A DNA stretch of 64,000 bases from assembly GCA_902775345.1 (NCBI GenBank), contig CACYLW010000005.1, positions 1 to 64,000 on the forward strand. The letters are read 5' to 3'. The stretch comes from an uncultured Eubacteriales bacterium. GTDB taxonomy: Bacteria; Bacillota; Clostridia; Peptostreptococcales; Anaerovoracaceae. The notes under the pieces are model-generated. The model ran no database searches and had not been told where the DNA came from. It saw only the letters and a program-made list of their open reading frames with translations. Numbering within the stretch: position 1 is the stretch's first letter; the number at the start of each line of letters is the position of its first letter. The position numbers and the translations under genes were made by a program. This document shows, piece after piece, positions 8,240-17,699 of this stretch.

Positions 8240-8257
8240 ATCACTGCCTCCCGCTTT

Positions 8258-9532
8258 CTATTTGCTTTTGTAGCGAAGAACTTCTTCGCCGTCCTTAATG
8301 ATCATGTCCATGTTGTCGACGTTGATGTCGTAGATGCTCTTCAGCGGATCACCGTTGATGACCAGCAGATCGGCATTTTTGCCCCTGGTGATGGAACCGG
8401 TGATATGATAGCATCCCAAAGCTCTTGCTCCATTGGCTGTTCCTGCTATGATCGCATCCATCTCACTCATTCCGCAGGAGTCTACGAATCTGTGGATCTC
8501 GCCGATGGCTGTTATGCCGTAAGGCGTTGAATCCGAGTTGAAGCTGTCGGAGCCCACTGTGATTATGACGCCCATTTTGTATGCTTTATTGACGTTGTCG
8601 TAGAGTCTGGCGAGTTCTTTGTCTATAAGCGTCTTGCCTTCATATTTGTCGTGCACTCCCGGAATGTACTGAGGAGGATAAGTCGACAGCCATGCCGGCA
8701 GGAAGTTTATGGTAGGGCAGAAGTAGATGCCTTTATCGTACATTTTCTCCATATCCGGCTCGTCGATCTCGAATCCGTGGATGATGAAATCCACTCCGGC
8801 CTCTACGGATGGTTTTGTTGCGCCGTAGGTGTGTGACCAGACAGGGATACCTCTCATGGCTGATTCCTCGACGACCGCCTTGATTTCCTCAAATGTGTAG
8901 TGATGATCGCGGGAAGTATCCCACCTGTAGATGCCTCCGCCTGTAGCCCAGATCTTGATCGCGTCAGGACACTCTCTGAGTCTGCGCCTTACGGCTTTGC
9001 GAAGCTCCCACGGACCGTCCACTGCCTCTGCCCACGGATGGCTTGCATAGACCTCCTCTATTGAGCAGTTGTGTGAATCTCCGTGCGATGCCGTTGCACA
9101 GAAGCCCCTGCCGCTCGCGATGACCCTTGGGCCCTGCATCTGGTTTGTGTTGATCATGTCTCTGATCGGGATACCGAATCTCGATATCTCGCCTACTGTG
9201 GTGAGACCGTTTTCAAGGCACTCATGCGCCTGCTGTACGGCCATTACCTGTTTCTGAAGGAGAGGCTCTCTGACCCAGTCTGAATCGTTGTCGTTAAGGT
9301 TTCCGCTGAAGTGCAGATGTGTGTCTATAAGACCAGGCATGATGGTCTTTCCTGTGGCATCCACGATATCGTAGCCGTCAAGACTTGGCGCCATATCATA
9401 ATTGCGTTCCCCGGCATAGATGATGCCGCCATTGTCGATCATTACGAGCGAATCCTGAATGGCATTTTTATGTCTTCCGGTGATCAGCTGTGCTCCGACG
9501 AACGCGGTTTTAAGATAATGTCTCTTTCTCAT
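8258..9532 (-). CDS. amidohydrolase-superfamily metalloenzyme (imidazolonepropionase-like)
   Basis: 424 residues of the metal-dependent amidohydrolase barrel. Seen in order: DTHLHF (metal His pair, about residue 70), AIKIWATGG (the Lys that is often carboxylated), SHTYG and HGFEI (metal His residues) and VGSDS (metal Asp). The flanking N- and C-terminal segments form the usual small beta domain, ending in GKNADLLVINGDPL. The subgroup includes prolidase-like and imidazolonepropionase-like enzymes, so hydrolysis of a cyclic or peptide-type amide is likely, but the substrate is not predictable. GGGGAT precedes the start. Confidence 0.88.
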   Translation of the reverse strand: MRKRHYLKTAFVGAQLITGRHKNAIQDSLVMIDNGGIIYAGERNYDMAPSLDGYDIVDATGKTIMPGLIDTHLHFSGNLNDNDSDWVREPLLQKQVMAVQQAHECLENGLTTVGEISRFGIPIRDMINTNQMQGPRVIASGRGFCATASHGDSHNCSIEEVYASHPWAEAVDGPWELRKAVRRRLRECPDAIKIWATGGGIYRWDTSRDHHYTFEEIKAVVEESAMRGIPVWSHTYGATKPSVEAGVDFIIHGFEIDEPDMEKMYDKGIYFCPTINFLPAWLSTYPPQYIPGVHDKYEGKTLIDKELARLYDNVNKAYKMGVIITVGSDSFNSDSTPYGITAIGEIHRFVDSCGMSEMDAIIAGTANGARALGCYHITGSITRGKNADLLVINGDPLKSIYDINVDNMDMIIKDGEEVLRYKSK

Positions 9533-9696
9533 AAAAGATCCCCCGTAAACCTGTATATCAGCACGCAGATCCGGCGTTGATTCTCATATTTCGCCGGCCT
9601 AAAATATAATTATCAATGAAATTATAGCATGGTGCTTTTTCATTTGCATAGATATAATGCGTACATATCATGATGTGCAGCACTTGCGCTGCGGTG

Positions 9697-9702
9697 TATA
9701 AT
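9697..9702 (+). promoter_or_regulatory. possible -10 box of the AIM24-like gene
   Basis: A perfect TATAAT lies 35 bases before the ATG at 9737, but the hexamer 17 bases upstream (TGTGCA) is a poor -35. Confidence 0.4.
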
Positions 9703-9736
9703 ATCTGAGAAAAACCGAAAGGAGACATAGATACTT

Positions 9737-10411
9737 ATGAAATATGAAATCAAGAATCAGCCTTTCACGGTACTGACGCTGCACATGGAGCAGGGTGAGA
9801 GCATAAAGTGCCAGAGCGGAGCCATGGCATGGATGAGCCCGGGGATCCAGATGGAAACAAGAACAGGCGGCCTCGGCGGAATGTTCAAAAAGGCGATCGT
9901 AGGTGAATCGCTTGCGCTAAATCACTATACTGCTGCGCAGGCGGGCGAACTCACTCTTGCCAAACACAGCCCGGGAGACATCCTGATCTTCAACATCAGC
10001 GAGATGCCTGTCATTGCGCAGAAGACATCGTTCCTTGCTGCTACCGAAGGTGTCAACATGGATGTTTACCTGCAGCAGAGAGCTGCAACGGGATTTTTCG
10101 GCGGAGAGGGCTTCCTCATGCAGAGATATTCGGGCAGCGGATATGCGTGGCTTGAGATCGACGGCTCGGTACAGGAAAGAGTGCTTGCTGCCGGAGAAAA
10201 GCTCATAGTCGACAGCGGATATGTGGCAGCCATGGAAGCTACATGCAGCATGGATATCCAGACGGTCAAAGGCTTTACGAACGTTCTTCTCGGCGGAGAA
10301 GGCCTGTTCAACACGGTAGTGACCGGACCGGGAAAAGTGTGGCTGCAGACCATGCCTGTCAACGCGCTGGCAATGAACCTCTATGCATACATGCCGCATC
10401 CGAGCAACTGA
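9737..10411 (+). CDS. TIGR00266 / AIM24-family protein
   Basis: 224 residues of the AIM24 (TIGR00266) family, an all-beta protein of unknown biochemical role found from bacteria to mitochondria. Typical features are the N-terminal [14 protein letters not shown], the Gly-rich stretch [10 protein letters not shown], and the C-terminal [29 protein letters not shown] precedes the ATG. The SEC-C gene follows closely. Confidence 0.9.
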   Translation: MKYEIKNQPFTVLTLHMEQGESIKCQSGAMAWMSPGIQMETRTGGLGGMFKKAIVGESLALNHYTAAQAGELTLAKHSPGDILIFNISEMPVIAQKTSFLAATEGVNMDVYLQQRAATGFFGGEGFLMQRYSGSGYAWLEIDGSVQERVLAAGEKLIVDSGYVAAMEATCSMDIQTVKGFTNVLLGGEGLFNTVVTGPGKVWLQTMPVNALAMNLYAYMPHPSN

Positions 10412-10419
10412 ACTTAAAA

Positions 10420-11433
10420 ATGAAAGACGGCTATAATCAGATGAACTATACAGAATCCTTTGAAAACAGACTCACTGCGCTCAGTGAAAGCGAGATGGCG
10501 ATGTTCCGCTTTCTCCTCGACAAACCGGCCGGAGTCATCCTGACCGTTGAGACTGACAAGATACTCGCGCAGCTCCTTGAGCGTGAAGGCCTTGCGCTCT
10601 GCGAACCGGGCGACAAGGTGATCATTCCGGAAGAAGTGCGCAATACGTATGAAGAGGTCCGTTCTGATGAACTGATCCTCAGATGGCGTAAGCGGAACTG
10701 GATGTACAAGTGCATAGAAGCGGGCAAATACCTTTATGGCGTCATGACATATGAAGCGCTCAGAGATCTTTTCGCGCTCAGATATCCCGGAGCCGGAATG
10801 GCAGAGATAATGGAACTGTTCGATTCCACACCTTTGTATTACCAGTGGTTTACCGAAAGGGATGGAAAACTGGTGCTGAACGGATTTGAAAAGGACGATT
10901 ACTACAAATACCTTGAGCAGCAGATCCAGGGTGATGTACCGTTCTATGTGCCGACTGCAGAGGAAGTCGAGGAGTTATACGACCAGGGCAGTCTCATAAG
11001 CCGCGAGTCCCATCAGAAGATCAGGGCATTCATGGAAGACAACCTGAGGCTTGATGCGGATACCGCTTCCATCAAAGTGCATGACCTTTACGAGACTGTC
11101 AACAACCACGTGCGCGTGAACGACGCGATCGAAGCGTTTGCGGCAGGAGGAGAAGGCGGCCCTGCGATAGAATTCCCGTCTGATGAGATCCGGTTCAGAT
11201 TCACCGAACTTTATATAGAGATGAGCCGGGAATGCCGCATCAGAGATAACCGCGGCCATGACTATTATGAAATGGTTGCGATAATGTCTCTGAAAGGCCG
11301 CGGCGCCGGAAGTGGCGCGGACGGCGCTTCTGTGAAGAACGGCGCGCCGGTAAGGAGGGTAAAGATCGGCAGGAACGATCCATGCCCTTGCGGAAGCGGC
11401 AAAAAGTATAAGAACTGCTGCGGAAAAAACTGA
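10420..11433 (+). CDS. protein of unknown function with C-terminal SEC-C zinc motif
   Basis: 337 residues. The last 22 residues, [19 protein letters not shown], form a SEC-C zinc-binding motif almost identical to the SecA tail encoded at 49.1 kb. The remainder is helical and acidic with no recognised fold. SEC-C motifs in SecA bind SecB and ribosomes, and stand-alone SEC-C proteins may share chaperone or ribosome contacts. The start is uncertain: neither ATG 10420 nor ATG 10441 has a good ribosome binding site. It follows the AIM24-family gene by 8 bases, so translational coupling is likely. A terminator follows. Confidence 0.8.
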   Translation: MKDGYNQMNYTESFENRLTALSESEMAMFRFLLDKPAGVILTVETDKILAQLLEREGLALCEPGDKVIIPEEVRNTYEEVRSDELILRWRKRNWMYKCIEAGKYLYGVMTYEALRDLFALRYPGAGMAEIMELFDSTPLYYQWFTERDGKLVLNGFEKDDYYKYLEQQIQGDVPFYVPTAEEVEELYDQGSLISRESHQKIRAFMEDNLRLDADTASIKVHDLYETVNNHVRVNDAIEAFAAGGEGGPAIEFPSDEIRFRFTELYIEMSRECRIRDNRGHDYYEMVAIMSLKGRGAGSGADGASVKNGAPVRRVKIGRNDPCPCGSGKKYKNCCGKN

Positions 11434-11459
11434 TCAGACGATCAGACATGACAAATTGT

Positions 11460-11489
11460 CGCATGGCGGGCGACCATGCGGCTTTTTTT
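11460..11489 (+). terminator. intrinsic terminator after SEC-C gene
   Basis: Stem CGCATGG/CCATGCG (11460-11466 / 11474-11480), 7-nt loop, then GC and seven T. Confidence 0.82.
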
Positions 11490-11572
11490 ATTTTCTAATA
11501 TTTAGATGCAGACAGGGAAATGCATGAGCAAGTGATCCGGATCAGCAGACCGGTATTAAAGGAGGAGTCAGA

Positions 11573-12226
11573 ATGAGCAATAAGAAAGAAAAAGTAGAAG
11601 TCGTTTTCATCATGGACAGGAGCGGATCGATGGGCGGTCTTGAGGCGGATACGATCGGGGGCTTCAATGCGATGCTCGCGAAACAGAAGGAAGAGTCGAA
11701 CGATATCATCTGGTCGACGGTTCTTTTCGACCACATATCTGAGGTGATCCACGACAGGCTGCCGGTGGATGAGGTAAGGGAACTCGATGATGATACATAC
11801 TACGTCAGAGGCAGCACGGCGCTTCTGGATGCAGTCGGGGGAGCGATCCATCATATAGGCAATGTGCACAAGTACGCGAGAGAAGAGGACAGGCCGTCGA
11901 AGACACTCGTTGTTATCACGACTGACGGAATGGAGAATGCCAGCGTGATCTTCGATTACAGGCGCGTAAAGCGAATGATAGAAAGACAGCAGAAGAAGTA
12001 CGGGTGGGAGTTCATTTTCCTGGGGGCCAATATGGATGCTGTCAGTGTGGCGGGCCGCATGGGCATCGCGCCTGAAAGATCGGCCAGATTCCATAACGAC
12101 AGGATCGGGATCGCCAGGAATTTCTCGGTGATATCCGAGTCGATGGTAAAGATGTCGAAGGGTTACACGCTTGCCGACGGCGAGCTTGATGCCATACGTG
12201 AGGATTACGCATGCAGATCAAAATAA
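11573..12226 (+). CDS. von Willebrand factor A domain protein
   Basis: 217 residues, one cytosolic vWA domain. The MIDAS metal site is intact: DRSGS (Asp15) near the start, the Thr-bearing loop RGSTALLDAVGG, and TTDGMEN in the second half. There is no signal peptide. Small vWA proteins of this kind resemble TerY of tellurite-type stress clusters. A very strong AAAGGAGGAG site precedes the ATG. The macro-domain gene follows after 95 bases with its own -10 box, so the two may be expressed separately or together. Confidence 0.85.
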   Translation: MSNKKEKVEVVFIMDRSGSMGGLEADTIGGFNAMLAKQKEESNDIIWSTVLFDHISEVIHDRLPVDEVRELDDDTYYVRGSTALLDAVGGAIHHIGNVHKYAREEDRPSKTLVVITTDGMENASVIFDYRRVKRMIERQQKKYGWEFIFLGANMDAVSVAGRMGIAPERSARFHNDRIGIARNFSVISESMVKMSKGYTLADGELDAIREDYACRSK

Positions 12227-12265
12227 GGCTCTTACAAAATGGATATTGTGTATACGGTAATAGTG

Positions 12266-12302
12266 TATAATATAGGCAGCGTGCCCGCTTAGGTACGCTG
12301 CC
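12266..12302 (+). promoter_or_regulatory. TATAAT box and hairpin before the macro-domain gene
   Basis: TATAAT at 12266-12271 is followed at once by a perfect 8-bp hairpin (12275-12282 / 12295-12302, 12-nt loop). The hairpin would lie at the extreme 5' end of an mRNA begun here, 5 bases before AAGGAGG. It has no T-tract, so a role in mRNA stability or regulation is likelier than termination. No good -35 is seen. Confidence 0.45.
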
Positions 12303-12321
12303 TTATCTGCAAGGAGGAAAA

Positions 12322-13488
12322 ATGGCACTTCAGATAATTCGGAACAACATAGTATGTGTAGAGGCTGACGCGATCGTCAATACGGCGAATCCTGCGGCAG
12401 GTGTCGGAAGAGGCGTTGATCAGGCCATATATGAGGCCGCCGGCTGGGACAGGCTCCTCGAGGCCAGGAAAAAAATCGGTGCGATGTCTCCGGGAGAGGC
12501 GGCATGGACGCCGGCATTTGACCTGCGCGCTAAGTACATTATCCACACGGTGGGTCCGGCCTGGCGCGGAGGCAGCTTTGGCGAGCGCGAAACAGTGGCC
12601 GAATGCTACAGAAACTCGCTGAAACTGGCATCAGAGCTTGGTTGCGAGTCGATAGCGTTTCCTCTTATTGCTACCGGAACGTACGGGTTCCCGAAGGACG
12701 AGGCTCTCAGGATCGCAATGGCGGAGATCAGCAGCTTCCTGCTTGGGAATGAGATGGAAGTGCTGCTGGTGGTCTACGATAAGGAATCTTTCGAGGTATC
12801 GGGCAAGCTCTTTTCGGATATAAAATCATTCATCGGGGACAGAGAAGCGAGGTATGACGCGCTGTACAGGTCATACAGCTCGATAGAAACATCAGGCCGC
12901 GATATGGCTGAAACATCTTCACGGGTCTCGTCCTTACCGTCACGCCGGCGAAGGGTCCATGGCATTTTTAAAAGAAAGAAGAAGGCTGAAGAGCGGACGC
13001 TGATGGAAGAGGCGCCGCCCATAGAAGAGGATTATGATCTTCTGGCTGATGAAGACTCTGCAACCTGCAAGGCTTCCTGTCCTTCACCATCATACGTGCC
13101 GGCATTTCCAACGGAAGAGGCATCGCTTGATGAGCGGCTGAAACATCTGGATAAAACATTTCAGCAATACTTATTCATGCTGATAGACCGCAGGGGAATG
13201 ACTGACCCCGAGGTATATAGAAAGGCAAATATAGACAGAAAGCATTTCTCCAAGATAAGGAGCAACGCAGAATATACTCCGAGCAAAAAAACAGCGCTGG
13301 CGCTTGCGATAGCGCTCGAACTGAACATCGATGAGACAAGGGACCTGCTTGCTCGCGCGGGGCTCGCGCTATCGCCGAGCATGATGTCTGACCGGATAAT
13401 CGAATACTGCATAGAGACGTCAAATTACGATATATATGAGATAAACTGCATACTGTTCAAGTATGATCAGCCGACACTGGGCGCCTAA
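12322..13488 (+). CDS. macro domain fused to a C-terminal helix-turn-helix-like region
   Basis: 388 residues in three parts. Residues 1-170 are a macro domain: DAIVNTANP near 16-24, GRGVDQAIYEAAG, and the ADP-ribose-loop ATGTYGFPKDEA. A linker of about 80 residues is basic, then acidic (RRRRVHGIFKRKKK). The C-terminal 110 residues contain DRKHFSKIRSNAEYTPSKKTALALAIAL, resembling a XRE-type helix-turn-helix and helical tail. Macro domains bind or hydrolyse ADP-ribose modifications; the C-terminal part may bind nucleic acid. Pairing with a vWA gene suggests a stress-response role, by inference. Confidence 0.85.
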   Translation: MALQIIRNNIVCVEADAIVNTANPAAGVGRGVDQAIYEAAGWDRLLEARKKIGAMSPGEAAWTPAFDLRAKYIIHTVGPAWRGGSFGERETVAECYRNSLKLASELGCESIAFPLIATGTYGFPKDEALRIAMAEISSFLLGNEMEVLLVVYDKESFEVSGKLFSDIKSFIGDREARYDALYRSYSSIETSGRDMAETSSRVSSLPSRRRRVHGIFKRKKKAEERTLMEEAPPIEEDYDLLADEDSATCKASCPSPSYVPAFPTEEASLDERLKHLDKTFQQYLFMLIDRRGMTDPEVYRKANIDRKHFSKIRSNAEYTPSKKTALALAIALELNIDETRDLLARAGLALSPSMMSDRIIEYCIETSNYDIYEINCILFKYDQPTLGA

Positions 13489-13503
13489 TGAAAGGAGAAG
13501 GCG

Positions 13504-13788
13504 ATGGAGATACTGAATGTGACATACAAGTGTAAAGAGGGAATGAGAGAGAAATTCCTCGAGGCAATCAAGGCCGAAGGTCTCGACAAAGCCAGCCGCG
13601 CGGAAGCAGGCAATATAAAATACGATTTCTACTTTGCAGATGAGGATCCGGATGAGCTCTTCCTCTTTGAAAAGTGGCGCGATGAAGAGGCTGTCAAAAG
13701 CCACAACGCAGAGCCTCATTTCAAACGCTTCGGTGAACTGAAGGCGGAGTTTGTGCGCGAAACTGAACTTGAGCGGTATTCAAAGTAA
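13504..13788 (+). CDS. antibiotic-biosynthesis-monooxygenase (ABM/YgiN) domain protein
   Basis: 94 residues, a single ferredoxin-like ABM domain. It has the usual features FLFEKWRDEEAVKSHNAEPHFKRF and the short N-terminal beta strand VTYKCKEGM. Members include quinol monooxygenases and heme-degrading enzymes; the substrate is unpredictable. AAAGGAG precedes the ATG, 16 bases after the macro gene stop, and it is probably in the same operon. Confidence 0.82.
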   Translation: MEILNVTYKCKEGMREKFLEAIKAEGLDKASRAEAGNIKYDFYFADEDPDELFLFEKWRDEEAVKSHNAEPHFKRFGELKAEFVRETELERYSK

Positions 13789-13817
13789 TAAAGGGAAATC
13801 AAAGCAGAGAACGTCTG

Positions 13818-14234
13818 ATGTACAGATCGATAAAAGTCGTTGCGGCAATAATAATTGAAGACGGCAGGTTCTTCGCGACCCAGCGCGGTTACGGAGCATG
13901 GAAGGACTGGTGGGAATTTCCCGGCGGCAAGGTAGAGGCCGGGGAGACAGCTGAGGATGCTCTTGTCAGAGAGATAAAGGAGGAGCTGGATACGCTGGTT
14001 TTCGTCGATGAATTTTTCATGACCGTGGAGTATGATTATCCTGAATTTCATATATCCATGGATTGTTTCCTTTGCAGCGTGATCAGCGGCGAGCTGACGC
14101 TGCTTGAGCACGAGTCGGCGAGGTGGCTTCCTCTCGATGATCCGTGGCAGGTCAGGTGGCTGCCTTCGGATATAGAAGTGATCAGGAAGCTCACAGGGGA
14201 CGTTAAGGAGAGGAACGGAAAGTGCAATTCATAA
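13818..14234 (+). CDS. Nudix hydrolase, MutT type
   Basis: 138 residues with the Nudix box GGKVEAGETAEDALVREIKE followed by EL, including the REIKEE metal ligands. The sequence around TQRGYGAWKDWWEFPGGK resembles the (8-oxo)-dGTP pyrophosphatase (CTP pyrophosphohydrolase NudG/MutT) group, which sanitises oxidised nucleotides. No clear Shine-Dalgarno (GCAGAGAACG) lies near the ATG. Its 3' end overlaps the following gene by 13 bases. Confidence 0.88.
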   Translation: MYRSIKVVAAIIIEDGRFFATQRGYGAWKDWWEFPGGKVEAGETAEDALVREIKEELDTLVFVDEFFMTVEYDYPEFHISMDCFLCSVISGELTLLEHESARWLPLDDPWQVRWLPSDIEVIRKLTGDVKERNGKCNS

Positions 14235-14737
14235 ACAACGAACCGGAACAAATCGAAATAAGAAAGGCGCGGAACACTCTCATCGTTGTGGGCTCCGGAA
14301 CAGTTCTGTTCAGCGCATGGACCGCGGTCAAAATACTGAGCATAATTATCCTGCTCAGAAAAGAGATCGTAGACGCGGTCTTCAAACTCTTAGGACCGGT
14401 AGAAGACCTGCCTGAGAATGTGGTGTTCTGGATAGTTATCCTGCTGATCAGTATTATTATGGCAGTGATCCTGGGCGTGAGGATGTATGTAGGCCTGTCG
14501 GCAATAGCCGTAGGGCGGGGCAGAAGACGCCGCCTGCTGTTCATTTTAATAGCTGTCATCATGATAATCGGCAATATCTGGGCTTTCATCAGTGGCTTTT
14601 TCGCTACTGAAGCACCGGAGCAGTTAGGCGTACTGACAGAGAACCATTCGCTCTCTGCTTTCATCATAGATGCGACTTCAGTATTAATGCTGACCCAGAT
14701 GGTGATATCCGCGATAAAGATCAGGAAGCTGACATAG
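14222..14737 (+). CDS. hypothetical membrane protein (four TM segments)
   Basis: 171 residues starting at GTG inside the end of the Nudix gene; AAGGAGAGG lies 7-15 bases upstream, which supports this start and translational coupling. Four hydrophobic segments are seen at about 19-44, 66-90, 103-124 and 145-165, with an Arg-rich loop (GRGRRRR) between the second and third. No family recognised. Confidence 0.72.
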   Translation: MQFINNEPEQIEIRKARNTLIVVGSGTVLFSAWTAVKILSIIILLRKEIVDAVFKLLGPVEDLPENVVFWIVILLISIIMAVILGVRMYVGLSAIAVGRGRRRRLLFILIAVIMIIGNIWAFISGFFATEAPEQLGVLTENHSLSAFIIDATSVLMLTQMVISAIKIRKLT

Positions 14738-14750
14738 ACGGGGAAGGAAG

Positions 14751-15854
14751 ATGGCAAACATATTCGATTATCTTGAATGGAGAGGGGATGTGCCTCTTAC
14801 GGCAGACCCATTCAACGAGGTGGACAATCTTGTTCTTTCCGAACTGGCATACTCCGATTTTGACGGCATACTTAATGACACTTTCAGGAAGGTCAGCCTG
14901 AAAACCACGAATGACAGGTACTTCAGAATGCATTCCCGCGATGAAGCGGAAAAGAGCAGCAACTATATGGTGAGAGCGCCTCTGCTCATGGAGCGCATGC
15001 TGAAAGGCAGACGCTTCTGCGACATGAAGTTCATCAAATACGTTGATGTAATCAATGAAGACAAGGACATGCAGATCTCTGCGGTGACCTGCCTTCTGAA
15101 TGACGGCAGCGCGTTCGTTTCGTTCAGAGGGACCGGCAGCGAAGTTGTCGGCTGGAAGGAAGACTTCAAGATGAGCTATATGCCGGATACGGAGGGACAG
15201 CTGAGTGCGGTGCGATACCTCAACGAGGTCGGCTCGAAGATCGACGGACCGCTTCGCGTGGGAGGGCACTCCAAGGGCGGCAATTTCGCAGTGTACGCGT
15301 CGGCCTTCTGCGACAGAAAGATCCAGGATCGCATAATTACTGTGTACACTAATGACGGTCCGGGTTTCCGTCACGAGGTCATGTCACGTGAGGGATATAC
15401 GCGCATACTTCCGAAGGTTGTGAGCATAGTTCCTGATACATGCATCATAGGCATGCTGCTTACAAGCAAAGTCAAACATATAGTTGTGAAAAGCAGTGAA
15501 AAGGGCATCTGGCAGCATCTGGCTGCGTCGTGGCAGGTCGACCGCAACAGATTCGTGGTAACAGAGCCGTCAGCCCTCGGTACGTTCATCAGGAAGTCCC
15601 AGAAAGAATGGCTGAGAAAGGTAGATGATGAGGCGCGGGAGATGTTCGTCAATACGCTGTTCTCTCTGTTTGAGGCTACAGGAATGGATACGTTCGGAGA
15701 AATGAAGATCAACAAGTTCAAAGCCGCGGAGAGGATATATGCGACACTGAAAGAGATGCCGAAGGAAAAGCAGAAGGAGCTTCTGGGGATAATAGACCTG
15801 CTTCTGCAGAGCGGAACAAAGGCGGCTAAGGACAAATTGTCAGATATGATATAA
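14751..15854 (+). CDS. DUF2974 (Mbeg1-like) alpha/beta hydrolase, copy A
   Basis: 367 residues of a lipase-like alpha/beta hydrolase family. The nucleophile elbow is GHSKGGN with Ser174. The upstream ALLNDGSAFVSFRGTG-like strand (FVSFRGTGS) and downstream NDGPGF match the family; some members are called YqiA/Mbeg1-like hydrolases, with unknown substrates. There is no signal peptide, so it is probably cytosolic or membrane-associated. A close paralogue is encoded at 20526-21662. GGGGAAGGAAG precedes the start, 13 bases after the previous stop. Confidence 0.87.
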   Translation: MANIFDYLEWRGDVPLTADPFNEVDNLVLSELAYSDFDGILNDTFRKVSLKTTNDRYFRMHSRDEAEKSSNYMVRAPLLMERMLKGRRFCDMKFIKYVDVINEDKDMQISAVTCLLNDGSAFVSFRGTGSEVVGWKEDFKMSYMPDTEGQLSAVRYLNEVGSKIDGPLRVGGHSKGGNFAVYASAFCDRKIQDRIITVYTNDGPGFRHEVMSREGYTRILPKVVSIVPDTCIIGMLLTSKVKHIVVKSSEKGIWQHLAASWQVDRNRFVVTEPSALGTFIRKSQKEWLRKVDDEAREMFVNTLFSLFEATGMDTFGEMKINKFKAAERIYATLKEMPKEKQKELLGIIDLLLQSGTKAAKDKLSDMI

Positions 15855-15886
15855 TCAATATCCTACCGGACATCAAGGAGGGCAAA

Positions 15887-16660
15887 ATGGGCGAGACTAA
15901 CGACAAGGAAATGAAACAGGCTCTCAAAAGGGCCGAGCGGAAAGGAAGGCGCAAGGGCTGGTTCGCCAGGATACGCACGTTTTTCTTCGGCATAATCATA
16001 GGCATGCTGCTTCTTACGGTCTTCACGGCATACATGCACGGCCTCGCGGTGAAGGATGCTTTCAGGTCTCTTTTTACCACGGAGACTGCCGTTGAGGATC
16101 ACGATCTCACGCTTATCAATCACAGGATATTCGGTTACAAGGTCGCGGATTTTGCCGAGGCTGTGCTCGGTGATGAGGAACAGCTCAAGAAGCTCGAGGT
16201 TTATTCGAGAGATGTATCTGATGTTGCTACACTGACGCAGGCGGGTCTCTTTAAGATCAAGGCGTTTTCCAAATACCAGCTCATCACTTACAACGGCAAG
16301 GCGGTATACACTGTCGACCTGAGCGGCCTTACGGCGGATGATATCACGCTCGATGAGGAAACAAAGACGGTGACCATGACAGTGCCTGAGCCTCAGCTTG
16401 AACCTATCAACATCCCGAGTGAGAACATCCAGTTCGGTGATGTCGAAAAGGAGGCTTTCGCGTTTGGCAATATAAAGCTGACGCCTGAACAGCAGGCAGA
16501 GGTCGAAACGCAGGCTAAGGCAAGGATGCTCGAAAAGCTTGAAAAAGAAAAAGTTTCTGAAGACGCAAAGGCGGCGGCTCAGCATTCGATCTGGGAGATC
16601 TTCCAGCCGATGATCTCAAACCTGTCCTCAAAGTACACACTGAAGGTCGAATTCAAGTAG
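15887..16660 (+). CDS. DUF4230 single-pass membrane protein
   Basis: 257 residues. A basic N-terminus (RAERKGRRKGW) precedes one transmembrane helix at about 30-50. The extracytoplasmic part carries the DUF4230 features: LYSRDVSDVATLTQAGLFK-like region (SRDVSDVATL), the beta strand YTVDLSGL, and an Ala/Glu-rich C-terminal helix. Function unknown. AAGGAGGG precedes the ATG. Confidence 0.8.
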   Translation: MGETNDKEMKQALKRAERKGRRKGWFARIRTFFFGIIIGMLLLTVFTAYMHGLAVKDAFRSLFTTETAVEDHDLTLINHRIFGYKVADFAEAVLGDEEQLKKLEVYSRDVSDVATLTQAGLFKIKAFSKYQLITYNGKAVYTVDLSGLTADDITLDEETKTVTMTVPEPQLEPINIPSENIQFGDVEKEAFAFGNIKLTPEQQAEVETQAKARMLEKLEKEKVSEDAKAAAQHSIWEIFQPMISNLSSKYTLKVEFK

Positions 16661-16688
16661 GGTCAGACCGGCCGCAAGGGGTATCGAT

Positions 16689-17666
16689 ATGAAGAAATGC
16701 TACGCGATATGTGACTTCCTGTCAGAAGCAAATAAACAGCAGATGAGCTCCGTCGCCGGGGAATGCGGATTTGAGATGGGCTTTTTTGACAGCAGCGAAG
16801 AGGCTGCCGGAAAGATAAGCGATGCTGAGGCGGTCTACTGCGATGATGGTGAGCTCCTCAGTGAGATGCCGGATATCAGGTGGTGCCACTCGGTCTCGGC
16901 AGGTGTAGGCCACTTCCTGAAAAGCGGAACGTTCGACCGTGGAGATGTCCTGCTGACGAACAGCTCGGGAGCGTATGGCCTGGCTATATCGGAGCACATT
17001 ATAATGGTGACCCTGATGCTGATGAGACGCATGCCTGAATATTTAAAAGTCGTTGCGGAGCGCGGATGGACGAGAGATCTAGTGATAAGATCTGTCAAGG
17101 GAAGCGTGATCGCGATAGTCGGCACGGGAAATCTGGGGCAGAATGCAGCAAAAAGATTCAAGGCTCTGGGAGCTAAGAAGGTGATTGGCTTCAGCCGGAG
17201 CGGTAACAGCCGTGACTTCTTTGACGCGGTGTTCAGGGCCGACGACTTTGAGAGCGTTATGAGCGGCCGCAGCAAGGATGATGAGATAGATGTCCTGGTG
17301 CTCTGCGTGCCGGGAACTTCAGACAGCGAGGGCCTTCTTAGCGCTGAACGCATCGCGCTTCTGCCGGAGAAAGCCTTTGTAATAAATGTCGGCCGCGGCA
17401 CTGTCATTGATCAGGCGGCTCTTACAGCTGCGCTGAATGAAGGCCGTCTGGCCGGTGCTGCTCTGGATGTGATGTACCCTGAGCCTCTGCCTGCGGATCA
17501 TCCGCTGTGGACGGCAAGAAACTGCATAATAACGCCGCATATCTCGGGCGACATGGGGCTTCCCGAAACCATTGACATCACAGTGGACATATTCTGTGAA
17601 AACCTGAGACGCTATGCGGAAGGAAAAGAACTTACAAATCTGGTAGATATAAACACGGGATACTGA
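16689..17666 (+). CDS. D-isomer-specific 2-hydroxyacid dehydrogenase family protein
   Basis: 325 residues. The NAD-binding loop is GTGNLGQNAAK (about 140-150). The catalytic Arg lies in the CVPGT...LLPEKAFVINVGRGTVID region, the Glu in LDVMYPEPLP and the His in TPHISGD. Such enzymes reduce 2-keto acids to D-2-hydroxy acids; related members act on glyoxylate/hydroxypyruvate or phosphoglycerate. Substrate not predictable from sequence. It lies in a same-strand run of unrelated genes. Confidence 0.9.
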   Translation: MKKCYAICDFLSEANKQQMSSVAGECGFEMGFFDSSEEAAGKISDAEAVYCDDGELLSEMPDIRWCHSVSAGVGHFLKSGTFDRGDVLLTNSSGAYGLAISEHIIMVTLMLMRRMPEYLKVVAERGWTRDLVIRSVKGSVIAIVGTGNLGQNAAKRFKALGAKKVIGFSRSGNSRDFFDAVFRADDFESVMSGRSKDDEIDVLVLCVPGTSDSEGLLSAERIALLPEKAFVINVGRGTVIDQAALTAALNEGRLAGAALDVMYPEPLPADHPLWTARNCIITPHISGDMGLPETIDITVDIFCENLRRYAEGKELTNLVDINTGY

Positions 17667-17699
17667 TCCTGTTACAGCATAATGAAAGGAACCTGTAAT

